Shown in pieces: positions 1 to 9,600 of a DNA stretch of 64,000 nucleotides; within the stretch, counting starts at the first letter, position 1, and the number at the start of each line of letters is the position of its first letter. Location of the stretch: NCBI RefSeq assembly GCF_007990755.1, contig NZ_BJXA01000014.1, positions 62,001 to 126,000 of the forward strand, read 5' to 3'. The translations under genes and the position numbers were made by a program. Source of the stretch: Nocardia ninae NBRC 108245. GTDB lineage: Bacteria > Actinomycetota > Actinomycetes > Mycobacteriales > Mycobacteriaceae. The notes below the pieces were generated by a model. That model did not search any database, was not told the origin of the DNA, and was given only the letters and a program-made list of their open reading frames with translations.

Positions 1-1
1 C

Positions 2-793
2 GATGCCGACCTTGCCGTTCGATGGTTGGCACGCAACCACAAGAACCGTCCCATCCGGGCGGCGCGGGTCGAACAGTACTTCGACGACATGGTGGGCGGC
101 CGTTGGCGATTCAACGGCGACACGATCAAGTTCGGTGTCGATGGCCAGCTCCTCGATGGCCAACATCGACTGAAAGCCCTGGAGCGTACGAAGGGCAGCG
201 GGCTGGTGTTGCCGATGCTGGTCGTGCGGGGCTTGCCCGCGGAATCGCAGATCACCATGGACCAAGGTGCTAAACGCACTCCGGGTGACCAGCTGGCCTT
301 GTCGGGGCTTTCGCGGCGCAACACCACGCTGGTCGCCGCCGCGCTGCGCGTCTACATCGTGTGGATGGAGGACGGGCTCTTCGGTGACCGGGTGCGTACC
401 GCAGTATCGGCGACCAGGGTGGTCGAGTTCGCCGACGCCTATCCCGAAATCGTCGGCAGCGCGGAGGATCTCGCCGCTGTCGCGCTGCGCATCAAGTGCC
501 GTCCCGCTGTGGCCTGCGCGCTGGCGGTCCGTCTGAACGAGATCGACCCTGCGGCGGCCTCGGAGTTCTTGATAATGCTGGACTCCGGTGCGGGACTGAG
601 CACCGGGTCGCCGATCCTGGCCCTGCGCGAGCGTCTCGACAACATTCGTGCCACCAAGGTCCGGACCTCCGATCGTGACGTCCTTGGCTTGGGAGTGACC
701 GCCTGGAACCTGTGGCGTGACAACCGGTCTGTCTCCAAACTCCAACGCCCCAAGGGCGGTTGGACTCGGGAGAACTTCCCCCAACCTCGCTGA
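2..793 (+). CDS. ParB-like phage protein, 5' end cut by the window
   Basis: The reading frame is open to the first base of the window, so the true start probably lies upstream; a TTG at 26 is the first start-like codon inside. Near the N-terminus a segment reading RWRFNGDTIKF...LLDGQHRLKAL resembles the GxHRL-type core of ParB/sulfiredoxin-like domains. The rest is helical with no motif I recognise. Proteins of this shape are found among early genes of actinophages and are thought to bind DNA or nucleotides. Here it precedes a methylase operon. The ParB-like label rests on that one motif. Confidence 0.7.
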   Translation, partial: DADLAVRWLARNHKNRPIRAARVEQYFDDMVGGRWRFNGDTIKFGVDGQLLDGQHRLKALERTKGSGLVLPMLVVRGLPAESQITMDQGAKRTPGDQLALSGLSRRNTTLVAAALRVYIVWMEDGLFGDRVRTAVSATRVVEFADAYPEIVGSAEDLAAVALRIKCRPAVACALAVRLNEIDPAAASEFLIMLDSGAGLSTGSPILALRERLDNIRATKVRTSDRDVLGLGVTAWNLWRDNRSVSKLQRPKGGWTRENFPQPR

Positions 794-823
794 GCCAGCT
801 CACCACCGGATCGGAGACCCGCT

Positions 824-1243
824 GTGACCATGACCGCTATCGCGCCGCATCAGCCGACGGGCAACCCCGTCGGCCCCCAGACAATCGCCGTCGAGATGAC
901 CGCAACCCCCATCGTCCTGGTAATCAATCTGCCCCATAACCCTTCCGCGCGGGCACACGCACCCACCCGAGCAACTCCGCAGCCGGAGAACCGCACCGGG
1001 GCCTGGCCGGTACACCAGAAGCCGACGCTGGTCCCGGATGGCCGTCACCTCACCAGCTCCGACCGCAGGCATCCCTGCCTGGCTCACCAGCTCGGACGGC
1101 GACACATCAGTCCCAAAGAGCCGACGCGCCTCAAAGCCCACCTGGTGCTCGGTTCGCCGCAACCAGCCGCCGGGCCATCCGTCAGCGCGAGCACCGAACC
1201 AGCGCCGCCCGACACAGACGAAGGCATCGACAGTCATGAATGA
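824..1243 (+). CDS. Hypothetical proline-rich protein
   Basis: A GTG start (second in-frame ATG two codons on) is preceded by GGAG about 8 nt upstream, and the frame ends 8 nt inside the start of the cytosine methylase, as expected for a coupled phage gene. The 139-residue product is rich in Pro, Ala, Thr and His and shows no domain I recognise. Composition is close to what random high-GC sequence would give, so the gene may not be real; the position and overlap are its only support. Confidence 0.35.
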   Translation: MTMTAIAPHQPTGNPVGPQTIAVEMTATPIVLVINLPHNPSARAHAPTRATPQPENRTGAWPVHQKPTLVPDGRHLTSSDRRHPCLAHQLGRRHISPKEPTRLKAHLVLGSPQPAAGPSVSASTEPAPPDTDEGIDSHE

Positions 1244-2480
1244 GATCAAGATCGGGTCACTATTTTCTGGCGCTGGAACACTCGATCTCGCAGCGCTGCA
1301 ACTCTTTCCAGGATCGCGCCTTGTATGGCACTGCGAAAACGACCCCGCCGCCAGCCGGGTACTCGCACACCACTGGCCCCAGGTGCCCAACCTGGGTGAC
1401 ATCACCGAAATCCGCTGGCGCGAAGTAGAACCCGTCGACGTTCTCGTCGGCGGGTTTCCCTGCCAGGACGTCTCTCTCGCCGGACATCTCGCCGGCCTCG
1501 GCGAGGGAACACGCTCCGGGCTCTGGTCATACATGGCCGAGGCAATCGTGGCACTCGAACCTCGACATGTGCTCATCGAGAATGTCGAAGGAATTTTGAG
1601 TGCCTACGCCCTACGCGCAATGGAATCCCCGCCGAATGCTGTGGGAGAGCGCCGAGATCGATCTAGTGTCCGGGCTGCCGGTGCCGTTCTCGGCGCGCTG
1701 GCCACGCTCGGGCTCGATGCGGAATGGACGAGCTTACGTGCGTCTGCCATCGGAGCCTGCCACCGACGAAGCCGAATCTTCATCCTCGCCCACACTGCTG
1801 CCCACTCCGATGTCGCGAGACCACAAGGGCAAGGCCAATCCGCCCGGACGGACCCGAAAGAGCCGACCACGCACCCGAGGCGACGACACGCTGCCCGACG
1901 CAGTGGACCGGATCTGAGGCTGCTGCCGACGCCCTCGGTCGCCGACGGCACCGGCGGACACGTCTCGCGCTCCGGCGCCCGGATCGGGGAGCTGCTGCTC
2001 GGCGGCATCGCCCGCGCGCACGCGGCGGGCACTCTTTTGCCCACGCCCCGAGCCAGCGACGGAGCGAAAGGCTCACCCCGCCAACGTGGATCCGGTGGCG
2101 ACTTCATGCTGCCCTCAGCGATCTACGCACTTACCCACGCCCCTCACCGCGGGCAGGTCCTCGACAACACCGACACCGAGCACACACATGGATCCGACGC
2201 CAGCATATGGGGCGTCTACGCGGACGCGATCGCCCGCCAGGAGGCACTGACCCGCCCGGCCCCGCCGCCAGCTGAGCCGAATCGTGACGGAAACCCCCGC
2301 CTGTCACCAAGTTTCGCGGAATGGATGATGATGATGCCCCCATCATGGGTCACCGAGCCCGAGATCGGACTCTCCCGAGTACAGCAGCTGCGCATCATCG
2401 GCAACAGCGTCGTCGTTCCGTGCGCGCTCACCGCGTTCCGGCATCTGCGCCACCGCCAGCCATTGGACGAGGTGGCATGA
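1236..2480 (+). CDS. C5-cytosine DNA methyltransferase
   Basis: The product transfers a methyl group from SAM to cytosine C5 in DNA. Motif I (GSLFSGAGTLDLA) opens the protein, followed by the catalytic motif IV GGFPCQDVS, motif VI ENVEG, a motif VIII-like RRSRIFILA and a C-terminal GNSVV. The ATG at 1236 is chosen because family homology begins exactly there; the frame is open back to 1038, but that extension is unlike the family. Length from this start is 414 residues. The middle contains LLPTP repeats seen in many phage methylases. Between 1600 and 1917 a second frame also looks coding. The stop overlaps the next start by ATGA. Probably protects phage DNA from host restriction. Confidence 0.9.
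   Translation: MNEIKIGSLFSGAGTLDLAALQLFPGSRLVWHCENDPAASRVLAHHWPQVPNLGDITEIRWREVEPVDVLVGGFPCQDVSLAGHLAGLGEGTRSGLWSYMAEAIVALEPRHVLIENVEGILSAYALRAMESPPNAVGERRDRSSVRAAGAVLGALATLGLDAEWTSLRASAIGACHRRSRIFILAHTAAHSDVARPQGQGQSARTDPKEPTTHPRRRHAARRSGPDLRLLPTPSVADGTGGHVSRSGARIGELLLGGIARAHAAGTLLPTPRASDGAKGSPRQRGSGGDFMLPSAIYALTHAPHRGQVLDNTDTEHTHGSDASIWGVYADAIARQEALTRPAPPPAEPNRDGNPRLSPSFAEWMMMMPPSWVTEPEIGLSRVQQLRIIGNSVVVPCALTAFRHLRHRQPLDEVA
1600..1917 (+). CDS. Overlapping ORF inside the methylase gene with LLPTP-type sequence
   Basis: This 105-residue frame lies in +1 phase within the methylase gene. It starts at GTG directly after a TGA at 1597. Its content (YAQWNPRRMLWE, FSARWPRSGSMRNGRAY, SSSSPTLLPTP) is the kind of sequence that accompanies C5 methylases in actinophages. 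Its third codon positions are GC-rich, whereas those of the methylase frame are unusually AT-rich over the same stretch. It may be an overlapping gene, or the N-terminal part of a once separate gene whose 3' half (further LLPTP repeats) is now fused to the methylase frame. Expression is unproven. Confidence 0.35.
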   Translation: MPTPYAQWNPRRMLWESAEIDLVSGLPVPFSARWPRSGSMRNGRAYVRLPSEPATDEAESSSSPTLLPTPMSRDHKGKANPPGRTRKSRPRTRGDDTLPDAVDRI

Positions 2481-2632
2481 GGGTCCTGCGCTACGTCGAC
2501 GGCACCGTCGTGTCCGAAAGCGACCTCGAAGCAATCGCGCGAGCCCTCGGCTTCTCCTCCGCCCAGCGCTGGAACGACTACCACGCCGCCGCAGAACGGC
2601 GACGACTTTCTCGGGAGAGGAACGCGGCATGA
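2477..2632 (+). CDS. Small phage protein, 51 residues
   Basis: ATG overlaps the methylase stop as ATGA, so translation is probably coupled. The product (MRVLRYVDGTVVSE...RWNDYHAAAERRRLSRERNAA) has a short N-terminal strand segment and a basic helical C-terminus. It could be a small DNA- or RNA-binding accessory, but no family is recognised. Confidence 0.6.
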   Translation: MRVLRYVDGTVVSESDLEAIARALGFSSAQRWNDYHAAAERRRLSRERNAA

Positions 2633-2702
2633 ACACCTTCCGCGTCCGCGCGATGCGACCACCGCGATTTCCGCTTCCTCCACGACGCCGAAAGGAGGAG
2701 CC

Positions 2703-3737
2703 GTGGCTCGCGAGTTCGCGAAACTCTTTCTCAGCATCAACGGCGACGTCGACTTCGAATCGCTGACGGCGGACGCGCAAATGTTCTACACCCGAGTGCT
2801 TTTGGCCGAACCCACCCTGTCCTACTGCGGGATCGCCGACTGGCGCCCGAACAGGCTCGTGGGCCGCGCCAGCGACCTCACCCTGCCCAGGATCCTCACC
2901 GCCGCCAGCGAACTCGAACGCCGCCGCTACATCCTTGTCGACATCGCGACCGAGGAAGTGCTGGTCCGCTCACTCATTCGCCGCGACAACCTGCTGCGCA
3001 ACCCGAAGATGGCCGCTGCGGTCACCACCGCCTACTACGGTGCCGCGTCGCGGACCCTGCGTGCGGCCATCGTCACCGAAATCCAACGGGTGCGCCGCGA
3101 ACACCCCGAGTACAGCTCGTGGACCCACAAGGACTCCGCCGAGCGGCTCGGGCAACTACTGAGGATGCCCAACCTCGATACGGTCGGCTACACCAACACG
3201 ATTCAGGTTCCCGACACCAATACCGAACCGGTTTCGAATACCAATCCGATCACCAATACCGGTCCGGTCCACAACGCCGATCCTGAACCGGTCACCGATA
3301 CCGTTCCCGGCCCGAGCGAAGAACATCAATCGAATAACCAATCGAAATCGGTCCCGATTCCCAGCACCCACACCCCACACCCCACACCTTCTAGTGGTGG
3401 TGACGTAACTACGGAAGCTCACGTCGCACCCGCGGGCAGCGAACCGCCACCACGGCGCTGCCCCTCGCACCGCGACGAACCCTCACCCCCTCCCTGCCGC
3501 TCTTGCGGCGAGGCACGCAAAGCCCGTGACGCGTGGGAACGCGCTCACACCAACGAGATCCGCTCCACCGTGCGGGCCGACCGCGACGCGAGCCACGGAT
3601 GCCGAATGTGCGACGGCCGCTGGCGCAACCCGCCCGCCGAACTGCTGGCCCGGCACCCCGACCCGCCCGTCGTGCGATGCGACCACCGCACCCCGACCAG
3701 CCTCGATCACTGGCACACCTCCGAGGAGGCATCCTGA
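2703..3737 (+). CDS. Replication-initiator-like phage protein with C-terminal zinc finger
   Basis: The GTG start has a strong AAAGGAGG about 6 nt upstream. Residues 1-150 resemble the winged-helix replisome organisers of actinophages (FESLTADAQMFYTRVLL, GIADWRPNRL). A low-complexity linker follows with Asn-Thr-Asp-Pro repeats around residues 160-215. The C-terminal third holds paired Cys/His groups (RRCPSHRDEPSPPPCRSCGEARKA and CRMCDGRW) typical of a zinc-binding module. Likely role: recognising the phage origin and recruiting host replication factors. The family assignment is from pattern memory, and the linker between 3160 and 3400 is a good place for an origin, though no repeats were seen. 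Confidence 0.7.
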   Translation: MAREFAKLFLSINGDVDFESLTADAQMFYTRVLLAEPTLSYCGIADWRPNRLVGRASDLTLPRILTAASELERRRYILVDIATEEVLVRSLIRRDNLLRNPKMAAAVTTAYYGAASRTLRAAIVTEIQRVRREHPEYSSWTHKDSAERLGQLLRMPNLDTVGYTNTIQVPDTNTEPVSNTNPITNTGPVHNADPEPVTDTVPGPSEEHQSNNQSKSVPIPSTHTPHPTPSSGGDVTTEAHVAPAGSEPPPRRCPSHRDEPSPPPCRSCGEARKARDAWERAHTNEIRSTVRADRDASHGCRMCDGRWRNPPAELLARHPDPPVVRCDHRTPTSLDHWHTSEEAS

Positions 3738-4177
3738 TGGCACCCACCGCCCGACGACCGCTTCTAGCCCTCAATCATGACGGCCCGGCAGTGCATGTGA
3801 TCACCAGCGGCACCGGGGCCGACTACCAGATCGTGCGCGTCTTCACCGACCCCATCGAGGCCGGAGTGTTCCTTGTCGGGCACAACGCACGCCCGGACAA
3901 CGACCAGGCACGCATCGAGGAATGGGCGATCACCCAGACCGCGCCCGAGCAAATCATGTGGTGGCGAGTCCGCTGGGATCGCGACACCGAAACCATTGAG
4001 ACGCCTGAACAATTCGCGCAATGGGCCGACGAGCTATCGCTATTCAACGCCGAACCCTGCATCTGGCACACCAAGACCGGAGACATCGTCGCGCTGTCTA
4101 CCGACCGCGCCCGCGCCGTCGCCGCACTCACCGCGGAGCTCACTCGCGCTACGCAGCCGGAACCGAGTCCATCGTGA
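3737..4177 (+). CDS. Hypothetical phage protein, 146 residues
   Basis: The ATG overlaps the preceding stop by one base (TGATG), which marks the start against the longer open frame from 3533. The product is acidic with several Trp residues (MWWRVRWDRDTETIE). No domain or membrane segment is recognised. It sits between the replication-like protein and a DNA methylase and is co-translated with both. Confidence 0.65.
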   Translation: MAPTARRPLLALNHDGPAVHVITSGTGADYQIVRVFTDPIEAGVFLVGHNARPDNDQARIEEWAITQTAPEQIMWWRVRWDRDTETIETPEQFAQWADELSLFNAEPCIWHTKTGDIVALSTDRARAVAALTAELTRATQPEPSPS

Positions 4178-5382
4178 GCGTCTATCACCGCGACGAGGTG
4201 ACCACCTTGCACCTCGGCGACGCGCTCGAGGTGCTGCGTGAGCTGCCTGCCAGCAGCGTCGACTGTGTGGTGACCTCGCCACCGTACTGGGGGCTGCGCG
4301 ACTATGGCGTGCGCGGCCAGTACGGACAGGAGGTGACACCCGAGCAATATGTCAAGACACTACGAGCGGTGTTCGCCGAGGTCCGGCGCGTCCTCACCAT
4401 CGACGGCACCTGCTGGCTCAACCTCGGCGACACCTACCTCGACAAGAGCCTCGTCGGCGTGCCATGGATGGTGGCCCTCGCGCTCGGGCGCGACGGCTGG
4501 ATCCGCCGAAACGCCGTGGTCTGGTACAAAACCAACGCCATGCCCTCCAGCGCGGCCGACCGCCTGTCCTCACGCTACGAGCTGATCTTCCTGCTCACCC
4601 GCTCCAAGCGGTACTGGTTCGACCTCGACGCCATCCGCAAGCCCTACACCGGAGATCGTTCAGCGTCGCGGCGCTCGCGCAGCGGGTACACCACCAAACC
4701 GAACTCGATCGCCTCCCCATGGAACGCCCAGACCAACCTCGCCGCCGACGGAACCCGCCACACCGCCGCACATCCGGCCGGCGGCAACCCCGGCGATCTC
4801 TGGGAGCAAGCCAATCAGCCCTTCGCCCAAGCCCACTTCGCAGTCATGGCCACCGCGATCGCTGAACGCTGCATCCGGGCGGGCTGCCCGCCTCGCCGCT
4901 GCCGGACCTGTGGTGCAGCGCCGACCAGAACGAGAGGTGTTCCTCTACTCGATCTTTCCCGCACGCAGGCCCGCCGCGCCCAAGCCCTCGCCGAGGCTGC
5001 CGGACTCACCGACCAGCACATCCACGCGATCCGTGCGGTCGGGATCACCGACAGCGGCAAAGCGGCCGAGTCTCAGACCGGCACCGGCAAGAACGCCGAC
5101 GAGGTCCAGCGCCTGGCCGCCGAAGCTAAGCAGGCACTCGGCGGCTACTTCCGCGAATACCTGCTCGCCCGCCCGAGTACGACCGGCTGGACAGACTGCG
5201 GCCATAACGACTACCGGCGCGGCATCGTGCTGGATCCCTTTTCCGGTAGCGGCACCACCGGCCTGGCCGCCCACCGCCACGGCCGCGCCTACGTCGGCGT
5301 CGACCTCAACAGCGCCTATCTCGACCTTTCTCTTCGCACCCGGCTCCGCCAGGGCGAACTCGACCTCGGGGCCGCCTCATGA
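4174..5382 (+). CDS. DNA N4-cytosine/N6-adenine methyltransferase (TSPPY type)
   Basis: A beta-class amino-methyltransferase: the catalytic motif VTSPPYWGLRDYG lies near residue 30 and the SAM-binding motif LDPFSGSGTTGLAA near residue 355, the order expected for the class. The GTG start overlaps the upstream stop (GTGA) and gives 402 residues. An insert of roughly 100 residues (about 225-330) contains a Cys-rich CPPRRCRTCGAAP group that may bind zinc or form part of the target-recognition region. TSPPY suggests N4-cytosine methylation but does not exclude adenine. It belongs to the early operon and probably masks phage DNA from restriction. Confidence 0.88.
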   Translation: MSVYHRDEVTTLHLGDALEVLRELPASSVDCVVTSPPYWGLRDYGVRGQYGQEVTPEQYVKTLRAVFAEVRRVLTIDGTCWLNLGDTYLDKSLVGVPWMVALALGRDGWIRRNAVVWYKTNAMPSSAADRLSSRYELIFLLTRSKRYWFDLDAIRKPYTGDRSASRRSRSGYTTKPNSIASPWNAQTNLAADGTRHTAAHPAGGNPGDLWEQANQPFAQAHFAVMATAIAERCIRAGCPPRRCRTCGAAPTRTRGVPLLDLSRTQARRAQALAEAAGLTDQHIHAIRAVGITDSGKAAESQTGTGKNADEVQRLAAEAKQALGGYFREYLLARPSTTGWTDCGHNDYRRGIVLDPFSGSGTTGLAAHRHGRAYVGVDLNSAYLDLSLRTRLRQGELDLGAAS

Positions 5383-6104
5383 CCAGCGACGAGCCAATTC
5401 ACGAATGCCGCCAAGGCGTCCGTTGCAAGTCCCGCATTCGTGACGACGAGGGCTGCTGGCACGGCAGTGGGGTCGAGCGCCCCGATGCGCTGTGTCGATC
5501 CTGCGAGGAGGCCGCGTTCGCCTCGATTCGCCAGCTCTACGACGACTGGCTGCTGCTCGAAGCTGCGAAACTTCAGCCACCACCAAAGGATCGAGCACCC
5601 AAGGTCACCCACTCGACGCCGTACTCGATCCCGATCCGTCTCGATATCGACACCATCCAATCCGGTATCGAAGACGAAACCCTCACCTGGGCCAGGATCC
5701 TCACCCGCGGCGATCCCGTGCCGACGCAACGTCAGAAGTGCGTCCAGAAGTGCGTGACGATCGTGGCAGCTAACCTCGGCACCCTCGTCGACCAGCCATG
5801 GCGACGACGATGGCGAATGGCGCCACGCGCCGACGGTGGCGACGAACTCATCCACGTCGGCGTCGATGGCGTCGACGCGGTCCTGAGTCTCTCTGACTTG
5901 CATCGCCGCGCCCGAGAAGTACTCGGCCTCAACGAGACCCGCATTTGGCTGCCGGACCCCTGTCACCTCTGCGGTGTAAAAGCGCTGACCTCCTCCCCAG
6001 ACCAGCAGACTGTCACCTGCCAAGCGTGCCGCGCTTCGTGGGCCAAGGAAGAATTCGCCCGGCTCAACGGCGTCGGTGTTCTCGACATGAAACGAGCATC
6101 GTGA
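5379..6104 (+). CDS. Phage protein with zinc-ribbon-like Cys pairs
   Basis: Start overlaps the methylase stop by ATGA. Two groups of cysteines frame the 241-residue product: CRQGVRC...CWHGSG...CRSCEEAAF at the N-terminus and CHLCGVKALTSSPDQQTVTCQACRASW near the C-terminus, the latter having a zinc-ribbon pattern. The central part has no recognised fold. Likely a nucleic-acid-binding accessory of the early region; this is inference from the zinc-ribbon pattern. Confidence 0.65.
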   Translation: MTSDEPIHECRQGVRCKSRIRDDEGCWHGSGVERPDALCRSCEEAAFASIRQLYDDWLLLEAAKLQPPPKDRAPKVTHSTPYSIPIRLDIDTIQSGIEDETLTWARILTRGDPVPTQRQKCVQKCVTIVAANLGTLVDQPWRRRWRMAPRADGGDELIHVGVDGVDAVLSLSDLHRRAREVLGLNETRIWLPDPCHLCGVKALTSSPDQQTVTCQACRASWAKEEFARLNGVGVLDMKRAS

Positions 6105-6466
6105 CCAGCGACCCATGGCCGTTCCCCGGCGACACCGCGCTGCAACGCGCTCGCAAGGTCGCTAGTTCCTACCGCGCCGCCCTCCATACGATCGACCCAC
6201 AGCGGTGCGCTGAACTTGACGAGCGCGCCGTTGAACTCGGGCAAGGATGGGTCGCGCCTGTCGAGCTACCGGCTCACTTAGCCGAGTACGCGCTCGATGC
6301 CGAGCTGTCAGCTGCCGACATCGAGCATTTTTGGCGCATCCCCGCTTCGACCATTCGTACCTGGGCTCATCGGGGATTGATCGCATCGCGACCGGCTCTG
6401 GATGGATCACCCCGGTACGTGGTCGGTGAAGTGCTGCGCAGGAACTCCCGCCTCAGCGGGCCATAA
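6101..6466 (+). CDS. Small helix-turn-helix phage protein
   Basis: The GTG start overlaps the upstream stop (GTGA). The C-terminal 45 residues read LSAADIEHFWRIPASTIRTWAHRGLIASR...PRYVVGEVLRR, a MerR/Xis-like winged helix-turn-helix in which a recognition helix is followed by a short wing. At 121 residues it is the right size for an excisionase or a small transcription factor. It is the last gene of the early operon, just before the restriction enzyme gene, so it might regulate that gene; there is no direct evidence. Confidence 0.65.
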   Translation: MTSDPWPFPGDTALQRARKVASSYRAALHTIDPQRCAELDERAVELGQGWVAPVELPAHLAEYALDAELSAADIEHFWRIPASTIRTWAHRGLIASRPALDGSPRYVVGEVLRRNSRLSGP

Positions 6467-6610
6467 CGGCCACCCGTCTGAAACGGCCCGACTCGTAACC
6501 AATATGCGCGGGACGTCCGCGAGTAGCAGTAGGGTTTTGAGTACTTTTGGTGCAAGGTTCTCGGCGCGTGATGGCGCGTGCCTCTGGCTGTGATTGGGGA
6601 GCGAAGCTAA

Positions 6611-9600
6611 GTGGCCACCACGACGGTGCACGACGTTCTGAAGGCGATCCGCAAGGGTGCCACCTCAAATCGCGATCGCGGTACACGCTTCGAGGAACTG
6701 ATGCTCCAGTACCTCAGCACCGACCCCGAGTGGACCGAACAGTTCAGCCGAGTGTGGATGTGGGCCGACTGGCCAGGAGCAGACGCCGACAAGCGCGACA
6801 CCGGCATAGATCTCGTAGCTCAGGACCGGGAAACCGGCGGGTTCTGCGCGATCCAGTGCAAGTTCTACGAGCCTCACCACACCGTCAGTAAAGAAGACAT
6901 CGACTCCTTCTTCACCGCGTCGGGCAAGGGCGGCTTCACCCGCCGCATGATTATTTCGACGACAGACAAGTGGGGCGTGCACGCCGAGGCAGCCCTGAAC
7001 GACCAGCAGATCCCCGTCACGCGCCTTGGGCTGTCACAGATCGCCAGCAGTCCGGTGGAGTGGCACCTCCCGACTGTCGGTGCCCCCATCGAGCTGAGCC
7101 TGCAACAGAAGAAGGAACCACGCCCGCACCAACGCGAAGCGATCGACGATGTCTTCGCGGGCTTCGCCGACCACAACCGCGGCAAGTTGATCATGGCCTG
7201 TGGCACAGGCAAGACCTTCACCGGCCTAAAGATCGTCGAACGGCTGCAGCAGGAGCGCGCCGCCGCTGGGATGGGGGACCACACCACTGTTCTGTTTCTT
7301 GTTCCGTCCATCGCGCTGCTCTCGCAGACGCTGCGTGAATGGTCGTTCGAGACCGAAGTGCCGATGCGCGGTTTCGCGGTGTGCTCCGACCGCAAAGTCG
7401 GCAAGCAGCATACCGTGGGCGATGACAACGACATGGCCACCTACGACCTGGCCCTGCCACCGACCACGGACTCCGACCGCCTGATCCAACAGATGGCCTC
7501 GGTGGAGTCGACCGCCGGACTGACCGTGGTGTTCTCCACCTACCAATCCATCGCTACCGTCGCCGAAGCCCAGCAAAAGGGGCTGGCACGCTTCGATCTC
7601 ATCCTGTGCGACGAGGCGCACCGTACGACCGGTGTCACCTTGGCCGGCCACGACGAGTCAGCATTCGTCCGGGTCCACGACGACACTTACATCGGCGCAG
7701 ACCGGCGCCTCTACATGACGGCAACCCCGCGCATCTACAACGAGGACACCAAGACCGATGCGAAGAACGCCGCCGCGCTTCTGGCCTCGATGGACAACGA
7801 GGAGATGTTCGGGCCGGAGTTCCACCGCCTGGGCTTTGGCAAGGCGGTAGCACAGGGCCTGCTAACGGACTACAAGGTTTTGATCCTGACCATCGACGAG
7901 GGTGTGGTCGCAAAGACCCTCCAGAAGGGCCTCGCCAGCGGATCGGAGCTGAATCTCGACGACGCAGCCAAGATCATCGGCTGCTGGAACGCGATGGCCA
8001 AGCGCACCGGTACCTTCGCCGACGGCTCAGGCTTCACACAGGGCGAGACGCCAATGAAGCGCGCAGTCGCCTTCGCACGATCTATCGCTGATTCCAAGGA
8101 GATCGCCGCACGCTTCAACGAGGTTGTCGACGCCTACGACGACGCGGACGACACCTTGTTGCATTGCGAGGTCGACCATGTCGATGGCACATTCAATACT
8201 CTGGAACGCAACCGGCTTCTCGACTGGCTCAAGCAAGATCCGGGCCAAAACCAAGCCCGCATTCTCTCCAATGCCCGATGCCTGTCCGAGGGCGTCGATG
8301 TTCCCAGCCTGGACGCGGTTCTCTTCCTGCACCCCCGCAACTCCGTGGTAGACGTTGTCCAGTCCGTCGGCCGCGTGATGCGCCTGGCCACAGGCAAGAA
8401 CTATGGCTACATCATCCTGCCCGTCGCCATCCCTGCCGGTATGCCAGCCGAGAAAGCGCTCGCTGACAACCAGCGGTTCAAGACCGTTTGGCAGGTCCTT
8501 CAAGCTCTGCGCGCCCACGACGACCGCTTCAACGCGACCGTCAACCAGATTGAGCTGAACAAGAACAAGCCCGACAACAAGATCGGCATCGGCCATGTCG
8601 GCCCCAACGACGAGGCCATCGGTGACCAGGACGGCTCCAGCACCTCCGACAGCGGCCAAGCCGCCCAGAGTAAGCACGCCCAGAGTGCTCAGGGCATCCA
8701 GGACGCACTCTTCTCCATCAGTGACTGGCGCGACGCCATCTACGCCCGCATCGTCGACAAGGTCGGCGAGCGTCATTACTGGGAGGACTGGGCCAAGGAC
8801 ATCGCCCAGATTGCCGACCGACACGTCACCCGTATCAAGGCTGCTCTGGCGATTCCGGAGAAGCAGGCTGCGTTCGAGGAGTTCGTCGGGGAGCTGCGCG
8901 AGACCATCAACCCCGGTGTCACCAATTCTGACGCCATCGACATGCTTGCCCAGCACATCGTCACCAAGCCAGTCTTCGACGCCCTGTTTAAGGACTACGG
9001 CTTCGCCGAACACAACCCGGTATCCAAGGCTATGCAGCGGATGCTCGATATTCTCGACGACCAGGGCCTCGACGCAGAAGCCAAGACCTTGGAGGGTTTC
9101 TACACCTCGGTGAGGGATCGCGCCGAGGGCATTGACAACCACGAGGGGCGCCAGCGCGTCATCGTCGAGTTGTACGACAAATTCTTCAAGACCGCTTTGC
9201 CGAAGACCGCCGACTCTCTGGGCATCGTCTACACGCCGATCGAGGTCGTCGACTTCATCATCCGCGCCACCGAACAGGCTCTGGCCAAACATCTCGGCCG
9301 CTCCCTGTCCGACGAGGGCGTCCAGATCATCGATCCGTTCGTTGGCACCGGCACCTTTCCTGTGCGACTGCTGCAGTCCGGGATCATCAAGCCCGGGGAC
9401 CTGCTCCGCAAATACACAAGCGAACTGCACGCCAACGAAATTGTGCTGCTGGCCTACTACATCGCCGCCATTAACATCGAGGCCGCATTCCACGACCTCG
9501 TCGGCGGTGACTACCAACCCTTCGAAGGCATCGTCCTTACCGACACCTTCCAGCTGGCCGAAGGTACAGCGAAACTCGAGGGTATGGATGTCCTGGAAGG

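Noticed and set aside
1038-1235. N-terminal extension of the cytosine methylase
   Set aside because: Family similarity begins at M of ATG 1236, and the extension overlaps another possible gene and has no ribosome-binding site.
2629-2766. 45-codon frame before the replication-like gene
   Set aside because: Overlaps the real gene start and encodes Arg/Pro-rich sequence; its ATG overlaps a stop but no further support is seen.
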